DNA of 64,000 bases, taken from positions 1-64,000 of the forward strand of contig JAEWGX010000016.1 of the NCBI GenBank assembly GCA_023388075.1. The letters run 5' to 3'. Source of the DNA: Pseudomonadota bacterium (GTDB taxonomy: Bacteria; Pseudomonadota; Gammaproteobacteria; Burkholderiales; Burkholderiaceae_E). Position 1 is the stretch's first letter. Each line of letters begins with the position of its first letter. Positions 1-8,163 of this stretch are shown piece by piece. The notes beneath the pieces were generated by a model. The model made no database searches. It was given only the letters and a program-made list of their open reading frames with translations, and had not been told where the DNA came from. Made by a program: the position numbers and the translations under genes.

Positions 1-158
1 TCAGCGGCGCGGTGATCGCCATGCTGCTGCTGGCCGCACTGCTGGTGCTGATCGTCGCCCTCGTGCTGACCTCCGGTGACGCCGGAATCGGCGACTGGTT
101 CTCGGTCCAGTGGGATCACCTGACCGGTTGGATCGGCGGCCTGGGGACCAGCGGCTGA
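1..158 (+). CDS. C-terminal end of SteA-like membrane protein (partial)
   Basis: Only the last 51 codons are present; the frame runs from base 3 to a TGA at 156-158. The visible part is a strongly hydrophobic helix (about 20 residues, rich in Leu, Ala and Val) followed by a short polar tail with several Trp residues. In mycobacteria and related genera the gene just before mctB and pyrG is the SteA-like (Rv1697-type) protein, which has a C-terminal membrane anchor. Identification therefore rests on neighbourhood and topology, not on a catalytic motif. The stop overlaps the next start as TGATG, so the two genes are probably translationally coupled. Confidence 0.6.
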   Translation, partial: SGAVIAMLLLAALLVLIVALVLTSGDAGIGDWFSVQWDHLTGWIGGLGTSG

Positions 159-1078
159 TGATTTCGCTGCGCCAGCACGCGATCTCGCTGATCGCGGTGT
201 TCCTGGCCCTGGCACTCGGGCTGTTCCTCGGCTCAGGCTTCATCGGGGACCGGGTGAATCAGCTGACCGGCACCGACCGGGATCGCCTCGGCACCGTCGA
301 GGAAGAGCGTGACGCGCTGTCCCGTCAGGTGAACGCCGACAACGGTTTCATCAACGGGGTCACGCCCGCGCTCATCGGCGGCCGCCTGGACCGCAAGTCA
401 GTGCTCGTGGTGACTGCACCCGACGCCGGCGAGGCCGACGTCGAAGCGGTCAAGGGGCTGCTCAACGACTCCGGGGCGAGCTTCTCCGGGCAGATCGCCC
501 TGGCCACCAACCTGGTCCGCGACGAGAACGCCGCGAAACTGGCGACGGTGATCGACCAGTCGATTCCGTCCGGCCAGCAGTTGCGCACCGACTACACCGA
601 TTCCGGCTCGCGGGTGGGAGACCTGCTCGGCGCGACCCTGCTGTTGCGCGACGGCGCTCAGCCGGTGCCGGAGCAGCAGCGCGGCACTGTGTTGCAGACC
701 CTGAGCGAGGGCGGCTTCATCGATTACGCCGCGGGCACGGTGAAACCGGCCGACCTGGTCGTGGTCATCACCGGCGGCGCGTTGCCTGCCGACTCCGGGG
801 CCCAGGGGCAGCTGGTGGGCCGCCTCGCCGCGGCGATGGCCCAGCGTGCCCAGGGCGGCGTGCTGGCCGGCCGGGAGGGCTCGGCGGACGGCGGAGCGGC
901 GATCGCGGTGATCCGGTCGGACCCGGGGCTGGGCAAGTCCCTGTCCACCGTTGACGACGTGAATGCGCAGACCGGGCAGGTCACGGTGGTGCTCGCGCTG
1001 GGCGCCGAGAGCGACGGCCGGTCCGGCGCCTACGGGACCGGGGCGGGGGCGACCTCGATCACGGTCAGCGATGGCTGA
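158..1078 (+). CDS. mctB: Copper transporter MctB-like channel protein
   Basis: A 306-residue protein. It opens with MISLRQHAIS and one N-terminal membrane helix (about residues 8-28), followed by a short coiled-coil-like stretch and a globular domain. This matches the MctB family (Rv1698 of Mycobacterium), an outer-membrane-associated protein of mycolate-containing actinobacteria linked to copper export. The order SteA-like, mctB, pyrG is the actinobacterial order and is not known from Betaproteobacteria. The ATG at 158 overlaps the preceding stop and was preferred to an upstream in-frame ATG at 110 inside the previous gene. Its lineage conflicts with everything downstream of about 1.4 kb. 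Confidence 0.85.
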   Translation: MISLRQHAISLIAVFLALALGLFLGSGFIGDRVNQLTGTDRDRLGTVEEERDALSRQVNADNGFINGVTPALIGGRLDRKSVLVVTAPDAGEADVEAVKGLLNDSGASFSGQIALATNLVRDENAAKLATVIDQSIPSGQQLRTDYTDSGSRVGDLLGATLLLRDGAQPVPEQQRGTVLQTLSEGGFIDYAAGTVKPADLVVVITGGALPADSGAQGQLVGRLAAAMAQRAQGGVLAGREGSADGGAAIAVIRSDPGLGKSLSTVDDVNAQTGQVTVVLALGAESDGRSGAYGTGAGATSITVSDG

Positions 1079-1161
1079 TCAACAGAGTGTCGTTCTGCAC
1101 CGGGCGCGGATGCTGTTAGGCTGAAGTCCCGTAGGTATTCAGCCTTGACGGGAGCACCGGA

Positions 1162-2877
1162 TTGCGATCACTGCGCCATGGGCAGCCAGGCACAAAACAC
1201 ATCTTCGTCACCGGAGGTGTCGCATCGTCCCTGGGCAAAGGGCTGACGGCCTCCAGTCTCGGTCAACTGCTCACCGCGCGCGGACTGCGCGTGACGATGC
1301 AGAAGGTCGACCCGTATCTGAACGTCGACCCGGGCACCATGAACCCGTTCCAGCATGGCGAGGTCTTCGTCACCGAGGACGGTGCCGAGACAGACCTGGA
1401 CCTCGGCCATTACGAGCGGTTCGTCTCGGCGCGGATGCGCCGCACCAACAACTTCACCACCGGCCAGATCTACGATTCGGTCATCCGCAAGGAGCGGCGG
1501 GGTGAGTACCTTGGCCGCACCGTGCAGGTGATCCCGCACATCACCAACGAGATCCAGGCGTTCATCGAGCGCGGCGCGGGGGTGGGCACGGCAGGCGAGG
1601 CGGAGGTGGCGATCGTCGAGATCGGCGGCACCGTGGGCGACATCGAGTCGCTGCCGTTCCTGGAGGCGGTCCGGCAGATGAGCCTGAAGCGCGGGCGCGG
1701 CAACTACTGCTTCGTGCACCTCACGCTCGTGCCCTTCATACCGTCGGCCGGGGAGCTCAAGACCAAGCCGACGCAGCACTCGGTGCAGAAGCTCCGGGAG
1801 ATCGGGATCCAGGCGGACGTCATCATGTGCCGGGCCGACCGACCCATCCCGGACGACGAGCGCGCCAAGATCTCGATGTTCTCGAACGTGCAGCTGGACT
1901 CCGTCATCTCGGTGTGGGACGCGGACTCGATCTACAAGATCCCGCGGATGCTGCATGAGCAGAAGGTGGACGACATCCTGGTGGAGGCGCTGCGCCTGGA
2001 CAAGCCGGCGGCGGATCTCTCCATGTGGGACCACCTGATCGATCGCCTGGAGAAGCCGCAGCACGACGTCCGCATCGCCATGGTCGGCAAGTACGTGGAC
2101 CTGACGGAATCGTACAAGTCGCTCACCGAGGCGCTCATCCACGCGGGCATGCACACCGCCAGCCGGGTGCAGGTGGAGTACATCGATTCCGAGCAGATCG
2201 AGCGCGACGGCCCCGGGATGCTGGCCCGGTTCGACGCCATCCTGGTCCCAGGCGGCTTCGGCAAGCGTGGCGTGGAAGGCAAGATCCAGGCCATCCGCTA
2301 TGCCCGCGAGAACCGCGTCCCCTATCTGGGCATCTGTCTCGGCATGCAGCTCGCGGTGATCGAGTTCGCCCGCCACGTGATGGGCCTGGCCGGCGCCAAC
2401 AGCACGGAATTCGATCCCGACACGCCGCATCCGGTGGTCGCTCTGATCACCGAGTGGACCGACCGCACCGGCGCGGTCGAGCGTCGTGACCTCACCACCG
2501 GGCTCGGCGGCACCATGCGCCTCGGCGCCCAGCGTTGCGCGGTCGAGCCCGGCACGCTGATCGCGCGCATCTACGGCGAGTCGGTCAACGAGCGCCACCG
2601 GCACCGCTACGAGGTCAACAACGACTACGTGGGCCGGCTGCAGGAGGCCGGGTTGCGGATCGCGGCCCGCACGCCCACGGAGCAGCTCACCGAGACGATC
2701 GAGCTGCCCCTGACCGGCAGGCTGGCGCATCCCTGGTTCGTCGGCGTGCAGTTCCACCCGGAGTTCACCTCGTCGCCGCGCACCGGCCATCCGCTCTTCA
2801 TCGCCTATCTCGAGGCGGCGCTCGCCCGCCCGGCGCAGCGCGCCGGGGTCGAGGCCGACCGGGTCCGGGTGGCCTGA
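1162..2877 (+). CDS. pyrG: CTP synthase, hybrid actinobacterial/betaproteobacterial reading frame
   Basis: CTP synthase makes CTP from UTP, ATP and glutamine. The N-terminal synthetase domain (about residues 10-275) has the P-loop segment GGVASSLGKGL, and the C-terminal glutamine amidotransferase domain has GICLGMQ with nucleophile Cys392 and a QFHPEF triad segment. Length, 571 residues, is normal. Residues 1 to about 60 read like an actinobacterial enzyme (LTASSLGQLLTARGL, MQKVDPYLNVDPGTMNP). From about residue 81 onward the protein is typical of Burkholderiales (MRRTNNFTTGQIY, QLAVIEFARHV). The frame is open across the change, which falls in the invariant block FQHGEVFVTEDGAETDLD. The start is TTG at 1162 after GGGAG. 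A second-lineage promoter and start have presumably been lost at the join. Confidence 0.95.
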   Translation: MRSLRHGQPGTKHIFVTGGVASSLGKGLTASSLGQLLTARGLRVTMQKVDPYLNVDPGTMNPFQHGEVFVTEDGAETDLDLGHYERFVSARMRRTNNFTTGQIYDSVIRKERRGEYLGRTVQVIPHITNEIQAFIERGAGVGTAGEAEVAIVEIGGTVGDIESLPFLEAVRQMSLKRGRGNYCFVHLTLVPFIPSAGELKTKPTQHSVQKLREIGIQADVIMCRADRPIPDDERAKISMFSNVQLDSVISVWDADSIYKIPRMLHEQKVDDILVEALRLDKPAADLSMWDHLIDRLEKPQHDVRIAMVGKYVDLTESYKSLTEALIHAGMHTASRVQVEYIDSEQIERDGPGMLARFDAILVPGGFGKRGVEGKIQAIRYARENRVPYLGICLGMQLAVIEFARHVMGLAGANSTEFDPDTPHPVVALITEWTDRTGAVERRDLTTGLGGTMRLGAQRCAVEPGTLIARIYGESVNERHRHRYEVNNDYVGRLQEAGLRIAARTPTEQLTETIELPLTGRLAHPWFVGVQFHPEFTSSPRTGHPLFIAYLEAALARPAQRAGVEADRVRVA

Positions 2878-3740
2878 TGGAGATCGCAGGCGCGCGGGTC
2901 GGGCTGGATCGACCCTTTTTCCTGATCGCGGGGCCCTGCGCCATCGAGTCGCGCGAGCTGGCCATGGAGACGGCCGGAAAGCTCGCGGAGATCTGTCGCG
3001 TGCTGGGTGTGCCGTTCGTCTACAAGTCCTCTTTCGACAAGGCGAACCGCAGCTCGGGCAAGTCGTTCCGCGGCCCTGGCATGGACGCCGGCCTCGCCAT
3101 CCTGGCCGACGTGAGGCGCGAGATCGGCGTGCCGGTGCTGACCGACGTCCACGAGATCGACCAGGTCGCGCCGGTGGCGGCGGTGGTGGACGTGCTGCAG
3201 ACCCCGGCCTTCCTCTGTCGCCAGACCGATTTCATCAACGCCGTGGCGGCCAGCGGCAAGCCGGTCAATATCAAGAAAGGCCAGTTCCTCGCGCCCGGGG
3301 ACATGCGCAACGTCGTCGCGAAGGCCAAGGCGGCGGCCCGCGAGGCTGGCGTGGACGAGGATTGCATCCTAGTGTGCGAGCGCGGCGCGAGCTTCGGCTA
3401 CAACAACCTGGTCTCGGACATGCGCAGCCTCGCGATCATGCGCGAGACCGGCTGCCCGGTCGTCTTCGACGCCACCCATTCGGTACAGTTGCCGGGCGGG
3501 CAGGGCGAGCGCTCCGGCGGCCAGCGCGAGTTCGTGCCGGTGCTCGCCCGCGCGGCCGTTGCCGCCGGCGTCTCGGGCCTCTTCATGGAAACCCATCCGG
3601 ACCCGGAGAAGGCGCTCTCGGACGGCCCCAACGCCTGGCCGCTGCCGCGCATGGCGGCGCTCCTGGAGACGCTTTGCGAGCTGGACCGGGCGGTGAAGCG
3701 GGCTGGCTTCCCGGAATCGGACCTGCTCGAGGGCGTGTGA
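2877..3740 (+). CDS. kdsA: 3-deoxy-8-phosphooctulonate (Kdo-8-P) synthase
   Basis: KdsA condenses phosphoenolpyruvate with arabinose 5-phosphate to form Kdo-8-phosphate for the lipopolysaccharide core, so it marks a Gram-negative genome. The protein has 287 residues, the usual length, with motifs GPCAIES, KSSFDKANRSS, NIKKGQFLAP and DATHSVQLPGG. Cys21 in GPCAIES is the residue found in metal-dependent Kdo-8-P synthases; the metal-independent E. coli enzyme has Asn there. Start ATG overlaps the pyrG stop as TGATG, so the pair is probably translationally coupled. The order pyrG-kdsA-eno is usual in Betaproteobacteria. Confidence 0.97.
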   Translation: MEIAGARVGLDRPFFLIAGPCAIESRELAMETAGKLAEICRVLGVPFVYKSSFDKANRSSGKSFRGPGMDAGLAILADVRREIGVPVLTDVHEIDQVAPVAAVVDVLQTPAFLCRQTDFINAVAASGKPVNIKKGQFLAPGDMRNVVAKAKAAAREAGVDEDCILVCERGASFGYNNLVSDMRSLAIMRETGCPVVFDATHSVQLPGGQGERSGGQREFVPVLARAAVAAGVSGLFMETHPDPEKALSDGPNAWPLPRMAALLETLCELDRAVKRAGFPESDLLEGV

Positions 3741-3834
3741 GCGGTCGGCTCGTGAGCGTGGCCGTGTCGTCGCCGGCGCCGCCCGAGGCTGCCCTTTCCA
3801 ACCGATTCACCGATGCCACCAGGAGACGAGGATC

Positions 3835-4140
3835 GTGACTGCCTATGTGATCGCCAACGTGAAGGTGTCGGACCCGGAACGCTACAAGGGCTACCAGGCG
3901 CTCTCCCCCGGGGCGGTCGCCGCCGCCGGAGGCCGGTTCATCGTCCGGGGCGGGGCGCTGGAGGTGCTGGAAGGAAATTGGCAGCCGGGCCGCCTCGTGG
4001 TCCTGGAATTTGAGACAATGGCGGCCGCCCGCGCCTTCTACGATTCGGAGCTCTACCGGCAGGCGCGGGCAGCGCGCGCGGGTGCGACCGAATCCTTCGA
4101 CATGGTCTGCGTCGAAGGCGTCCCGGCACCCGGCCAGTAG
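3835..4140 (+). CDS. DUF1330 family small protein
   Basis: A 101-residue alpha/beta protein of the ferredoxin-like, dimeric alpha-beta barrel type. Visible family features are the opening strand AYVIANVKVSDPERY, the segment GGRFIVRGG, and LVVLEFETMAAARAFYDSE. No biochemical role is established for most members. It starts with GTG at 3835 behind a strong AGGAGA site at 3821-3826. It sits between kdsA and eno, a position commonly occupied by DUF1330 genes in Burkholderiales, and is probably cotranscribed with them. Family assignment is confident; function is unknown. Confidence 0.88.
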   Translation: MTAYVIANVKVSDPERYKGYQALSPGAVAAAGGRFIVRGGALEVLEGNWQPGRLVVLEFETMAAARAFYDSELYRQARAARAGATESFDMVCVEGVPAPGQ

Positions 4141-4164
4141 GCGTCCAACACAAGGCAAGCACGG

Positions 4165-5451
4165 ATGAGCACGATCGTCGACATCATCGGGCGCGAGATT
4201 CTGGACTCGCGCGGCAACCCCACCGTCGAGTGCGACGTCCTCCTGGAGTCCGGGGTGATGGGCCGCGCCGCCGTACCCTCGGGTGCGTCCACCGGCGCCC
4301 GCGAGGCGATCGAGCTGCGCGACGGCGATGCCGGTCGCTACGGCGGCAAGGGCGTGCTCAAGGCCGTGGAGAACATCAACACCGAGATCTCGGAGGCGAT
4401 CCTGGGGCTGGATGCCTCGGAGCAGGCCTACGTGGACCGCACGCTGATCGATCTGGACGGCACCGAGAACAAGGCCAACCTCGGCGCCAACGCGATGCTG
4501 GCGGTCTCGATGGCGGTCGCGAAGGCGGCGGCCGAGGAGTCGGGCCTTCCGCTCTACCGCTACTTCGGCGGCTCGGCGCAGATGTCGCTGCCGGTGCCGA
4601 TGATGAACGTGATCAACGGCGGCGCCCACGCGAACAACACGCTGGACATGCAGGAGTTCATGATCATCCCGGTCGGCGCGCCCACCTTCCGCGAGGCGCT
4701 GCGCTATGGCTGCGAGACGTTCCACGCCCTGCGCAAGCTGATCGACGAGGCGGGCATGTCCACCGCGGTGGGCGACGAGGGCGGCTTCGCGCCCTCCGTG
4801 GACAATCACGAGGCGGCCATCCAGCTCATCCTCCGCGCGATCGAGAAGGCGGGCTACCGTCCGGGTGAGGACATCGCCCTGGGCCTGGATTGCGCCAGCT
4901 CGGAGTTCTTCAGGGACGGCAAGTACCACCTTGCCGGGGAGAAGAAGACGCTCACCGGGCCGGAGCTCACCAAGCTGCTCTCGGACTGGTGCGGAAAGTA
5001 CCCCATCCTGTCGATCGAGGACGGCATGGCCGAGGACGACTGGGACGGCTGGCGGCACCTGACGCAGCGCCTGGGCGGGAAGGTGCAGCTCGTCGGCGAT
5101 GATCTCTTCGTGACCAACACCCGGATCCTCAGGGACGGCATCGCGGGGGGCGTGGCCAATTCCATCCTGATCAAGATCAACCAGATCGGGACGCTGACCG
5201 AGACCTTCTCCGCGATCGAGCTGGCCAAGCGCCACAACTACACCTCGGTGGTCTCGCATCGCTCCGGCGAGACAGAGGACACCACCATCGCGGACATCGC
5301 CGTGGCGACCAACGCGCTGCAGATCAAGACCGGGTCGCTTTCCCGCAGCGATCGCACCGCCAAGTACAACCAGCTCCTGCGCATCGAGGAGGATCTCGGC
5401 GATTCGGCGCTCTATCCGGGACGCGACGCCTTCTACAGCATCCGCGGCTGA
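4165..5451 (+). CDS. eno: Enolase
   Basis: Phosphopyruvate hydratase, which interconverts 2-phosphoglycerate and phosphoenolpyruvate; enolase is also a component of RNA degradosomes. The 428-residue length matches the family. Visible motifs are REILDSRGNPTVE near the N terminus, GGAHANN, SIEDGMAEDDW, VGDDLFVTN, LIKINQIGT with the catalytic lysine, and SHRSGETED. The gene follows the DUF1330 gene by 24 bp and precedes ftsB by 19 bp, so it probably belongs to the pyrG-kdsA-eno-ftsB transcription unit. Confidence 0.98.
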   Translation: MSTIVDIIGREILDSRGNPTVECDVLLESGVMGRAAVPSGASTGAREAIELRDGDAGRYGGKGVLKAVENINTEISEAILGLDASEQAYVDRTLIDLDGTENKANLGANAMLAVSMAVAKAAAEESGLPLYRYFGGSAQMSLPVPMMNVINGGAHANNTLDMQEFMIIPVGAPTFREALRYGCETFHALRKLIDEAGMSTAVGDEGGFAPSVDNHEAAIQLILRAIEKAGYRPGEDIALGLDCASSEFFRDGKYHLAGEKKTLTGPELTKLLSDWCGKYPILSIEDGMAEDDWDGWRHLTQRLGGKVQLVGDDLFVTNTRILRDGIAGGVANSILIKINQIGTLTETFSAIELAKRHNYTSVVSHRSGETEDTTIADIAVATNALQIKTGSLSRSDRTAKYNQLLRIEEDLGDSALYPGRDAFYSIRG

Positions 5452-5470
5452 CGCCTGAAGGTAGGGCGCC

Positions 5471-5881
5471 GTGAAGCTCCTCGGCCTGCTGCTCGCCACC
5501 CTGCTGGCCCTGGTCCAGTATCCCCTCTGGCTGGGCCAGGGAAGCTGGCTTCGGGTCTGGGAGCTGGACCGCCAGCTCTCCCTGCAGCAGGAGGTCAACG
5601 CCGGCAAGCGCATGCGCAACGAAGGCCTGGAGGCGGAGGTGGCGGACCTGCGCGATGGCACCATCGCGATCGAGGAGCGTGCCCGCTACGAGCTCGGCAT
5701 GGTCAAGCGCGACGAGATCTTCGTGCAGTTCGGCGCAGCGGGCGGAGCGACCGGCAGTGGCGCACCGGGCGGAGCGACCGGCGCATTGTCGCCCGCGATT
5801 CCGCCCACTGCCGCCGGCGAGGCCCCGCCGCGGCCCGTCGGATCGGCGGCCCGCTCGAGCATGCTGCGCGTCGGCCACTGA
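5471..5881 (+). CDS. ftsB: Cell division protein FtsB
   Basis: A bitopic divisome protein that acts with FtsL and FtsQ in the inner membrane. The protein begins MKLLGLLLATLLALVQYPLW (membrane helix, about residues 3-20). A septum-type coiled coil with heptad Leu and charged residues follows (about 30-70), then EERARYELGMVKRDEIF, which is characteristic of FtsB. Its 136 residues exceed the ~100 usual for the family because of a Gly/Ala/Pro-rich tail after about residue 92, probably disordered. The start is GTG at 5471. It follows eno, as in most proteobacteria. Confidence 0.93.
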   Translation: MKLLGLLLATLLALVQYPLWLGQGSWLRVWELDRQLSLQQEVNAGKRMRNEGLEAEVADLRDGTIAIEERARYELGMVKRDEIFVQFGAAGGATGSGAPGGATGALSPAIPPTAAGEAPPRPVGSAARSSMLRVGH

Positions 5882-5940
5882 GCGTCGGCGCAGCGCGTGT
5901 CGTTTCCATTCGCCGGCGTCCGGCCGGCGTGCGTCAGCCG

Positions 5941-5964
5941 GCGGCGGTCGATTCTCGCCGCCGC
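5941..5964. terminator. Possible bidirectional hairpin between ftsB and hslO
   Basis: A 7-bp perfect stem (GCGGCGG at 5941-5947 with CCGCCGC at 5958-5964) has a 10-base loop and lies between convergent ftsB and hslO. There is no clear T-run on either side, so a terminator role is an inference from position only. Confidence 0.3.
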
Positions 5965-5978
5965 GATCCGGCTTTGCG

Positions 5979-6932
5979 TCAGTGCCGGGCCGACGGCGTC
6001 GGCGGCGAGATGCCGGCTGCGAACAGCTGCGCGCTGTCCACCGCGTCGAAGCGGTAGTCGTTGTTGCAGAACTCGCAGGTGACCGCGACTTCGCCGCGCT
6101 CGGCGAGGATGGCATCCACCTCCGACTGGCCCAGCATCCGCAGCATCGCGCCGACCTTGTCGCGGGAGCAGGTGCAGGCGAAGCTCGGATGACGCCGGGC
6201 AAGCGGCGTCAGGGGGCACTCCCAGAAGAGCCGCTGCAGGATGTCCTCCACCGGCAGGGCAAGCATCTCGTCGCGGGTCAGGGTCTGCGCGAGCGTGGTG
6301 ACGCGGCGCCAGCCGTCCTCGTCGATGTCGCCCGACACCTTGCCGCCCTGCTGCGGCATGCGCTGCAGCAGCAGCCCGCAGGCGGCGCGATCGTCCGCGG
6401 CGAGCCACATCCGGGTGGGGATCTGCTCGGAGCGCGCCATGTAGTGCTCCAGCACCTCCGCGACGGTGTCGCCCTCGAAGGGCACGATGCCCTGGTAGGG
6501 CGCCGTCATCACGGCACTGGCGGGTGATTCGCCTTCACGGGGCGGGCGGTCCGGCACCAGCGTCACCGCGAAGCGGCCGCTGCCGCGCTGATTCACCATG
6601 TCCGCGAGCGAGGCGTCGTGCGGCACCTGGGCCTGTGGTCGCAGCTTGACGGTGGCGCGCCAGGTGTCGTTGGATTCGTGCTCCACGACGAACAGGGCGA
6701 CAGGGCCGTCGCCCTGGATCTGCATCACCAGCCCGCCATCGAACCGGATCGACGCGGCGAGCAGCGCGCCGGCCGCGGAAAGCTCCCCGAGCCGATGGCG
6801 CACCGTGGGGGCCAGGTCGCGGCCGTCGTGGCGTTGATGGCGATGCGCCACTTCCCGCCAGGAGCGGTCCAGGCGGACGATCTGGCCGCGGACCTGATAG
6901 TTGTCGAACATGAAGCGGACGAGCGTATCCAT
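5979..6932 (-). CDS. hslO: Redox-regulated chaperone Hsp33
   Basis: Hsp33 is a cytoplasmic holdase switched on by oxidative stress, when its zinc-binding cysteines form disulfides. The four zinc cysteines are visible: CTC (Cys253, Cys255) and CEFC (Cys286, Cys289). Upstream lies the substrate-binding domain with VRHRLGELSAAGALLAAS and GDGPVALFVVEHE. Length is 317 residues, slightly longer than the ~290 of the family. It is convergent with ftsB and divergent from the hydrolase gene across 202 bp (6933-7134). That gap holds a weak TATACT-like box near 7052 but nothing firm. Confidence 0.96.
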   Translation of the reverse strand: MDTLVRFMFDNYQVRGQIVRLDRSWREVAHRHQRHDGRDLAPTVRHRLGELSAAGALLAASIRFDGGLVMQIQGDGPVALFVVEHESNDTWRATVKLRPQAQVPHDASLADMVNQRGSGRFAVTLVPDRPPREGESPASAVMTAPYQGIVPFEGDTVAEVLEHYMARSEQIPTRMWLAADDRAACGLLLQRMPQQGGKVSGDIDEDGWRRVTTLAQTLTRDEMLALPVEDILQRLFWECPLTPLARRHPSFACTCSRDKVGAMLRMLGQSEVDAILAERGEVAVTCEFCNNDYRFDAVDSAQLFAAGISPPTPSARH

Positions 6933-7134
6933 CTGTGACAGTTGGCGGCGACCGGCGCGATTTCAACCGACGCAGCGTTCGGAAAACGCGCCGCGTTCGG
7001 ACCATCGGCGACGGCGATCCATCGTCACGGCGGGTCCCCGTCAGGGCAACCTCTATACTTCCGTCAGCGGCCCGTCGCGGCTGCGAACGAAGCGAGCGGG
7101 GCGATTTCAACGAGTGAAGGCACGATCCGGGCCC

Positions 7135-8163
7135 ATGGCCGATCCTCCGGGTGGGGAGCCGGCCGCCTACCAGCCGCAGGTTGCGGCGCAATCCAGCTAC
7201 CTCACCATCCGCGGCCTGCGCTACCACCTGCGGGAGTGGCGCACCGGCACGCAGGACACGGCCGGCGCGGCGGCCGTGGGCGGCTCCGCGAGCGCCGCCT
7301 CCAGCGCCGACTCCAGCGCGCCGCTCCTCGTCATGCTCCACGGCTGGATGGATGTCTCCGCCTCGTTCCAGTTCGTCGTGGATGCGCTCGAGCGGCGATG
7401 GCGCGTCGTGGCGCCGGACTGGCGGGGGTTCGGTCTGAGCGAAGGCGCCCCCGGCCGGGAATGGTCCGTGGACGGCTATGCCTTCGCGGACTACTTCGGT
7501 GACCTGGATGCGCTCCTTGAGCAGCTTTCGCCGGACGCGCCGGTCCGCCTGGTGGCCCACAGCATGGGCGGCAACATCGCCATGCTCTACGCCGGCATGC
7601 GCCCGGGTCGGGTCGCGGGCCTGGTGAACCTCGAGGGCTTCGGCATGCCTGCCACCGACCCGGCCAAGGCGGTGGAGCGGTACCGGCGCTGGCTGGACGA
7701 GCTGCGCGAGCCTGTTCGTCTGCGTCCCTACGCGACGCTGGAGGATGTCGCCGCGCGCCTCATGCGGAACAATCCGCGTCTGCCCCGGGCGAAGGCGCAG
7801 TTCCTGGCGGCGCACTGGGCACGGCCCTTGCGACCCGGCGAGCCCACGGTCAGCGGGCAGACCGAAGCGGATGCTCCGTCGGGTTACGTGTTGCGGGCGG
7901 ACCCGGCGCACAAGCGCGTCAACCCGGTACCGTACCGCGTCGACGAGGCGCTGTCCTGCTGGGCCGCGGCGACTGCGCCCGTGCTCTGGGTCACGGCGAC
8001 CGAACGCAGCGCCTTCCATCGGTTCACCCAGACCGAGGAGTACCGTCGTCGCTTGACGGCCATCGCGCGTTTGAATGAAGTGGAGGTGGCCGAGGCCGGC
8101 CACATGTTGCATCATGACCAGCCGGAGCGGCTCGCACGGCTGATCGAGGACTTCTTCCAGTGA
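7135..8163 (+). CDS. Alpha/beta-fold hydrolase
   Basis: A 342-residue serine hydrolase of the alpha/beta fold. The oxyanion segment LLVMLHGWMD, the nucleophile elbow VAHSMGGN (Ser in HSMGG) and the late histidine in AEAGHMLHHDQPERLA are all visible. An Ala/Ser-rich insertion precedes the first motif. Substrate cannot be told from sequence. The ATG at 7135 was chosen because the family-like sequence begins soon after; an in-frame GTG at 7114 is an alternative. Its stop overlaps the following PHP gene by 4 bp (GTGA), so the two are coupled. Confidence 0.88.
   Translation: MADPPGGEPAAYQPQVAAQSSYLTIRGLRYHLREWRTGTQDTAGAAAVGGSASAASSADSSAPLLVMLHGWMDVSASFQFVVDALERRWRVVAPDWRGFGLSEGAPGREWSVDGYAFADYFGDLDALLEQLSPDAPVRLVAHSMGGNIAMLYAGMRPGRVAGLVNLEGFGMPATDPAKAVERYRRWLDELREPVRLRPYATLEDVAARLMRNNPRLPRAKAQFLAAHWARPLRPGEPTVSGQTEADAPSGYVLRADPAHKRVNPVPYRVDEALSCWAAATAPVLWVTATERSAFHRFTQTEEYRRRLTAIARLNEVEVAEAGHMLHHDQPERLARLIEDFFQ

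Noticed and set aside
6933..7134. Divergent region of hslO with partial repeat GCGATTTCAAC
   Set aside because: Two short matches (near 6956 and 7099) and a weak -10-like box do not form a convincing operator.
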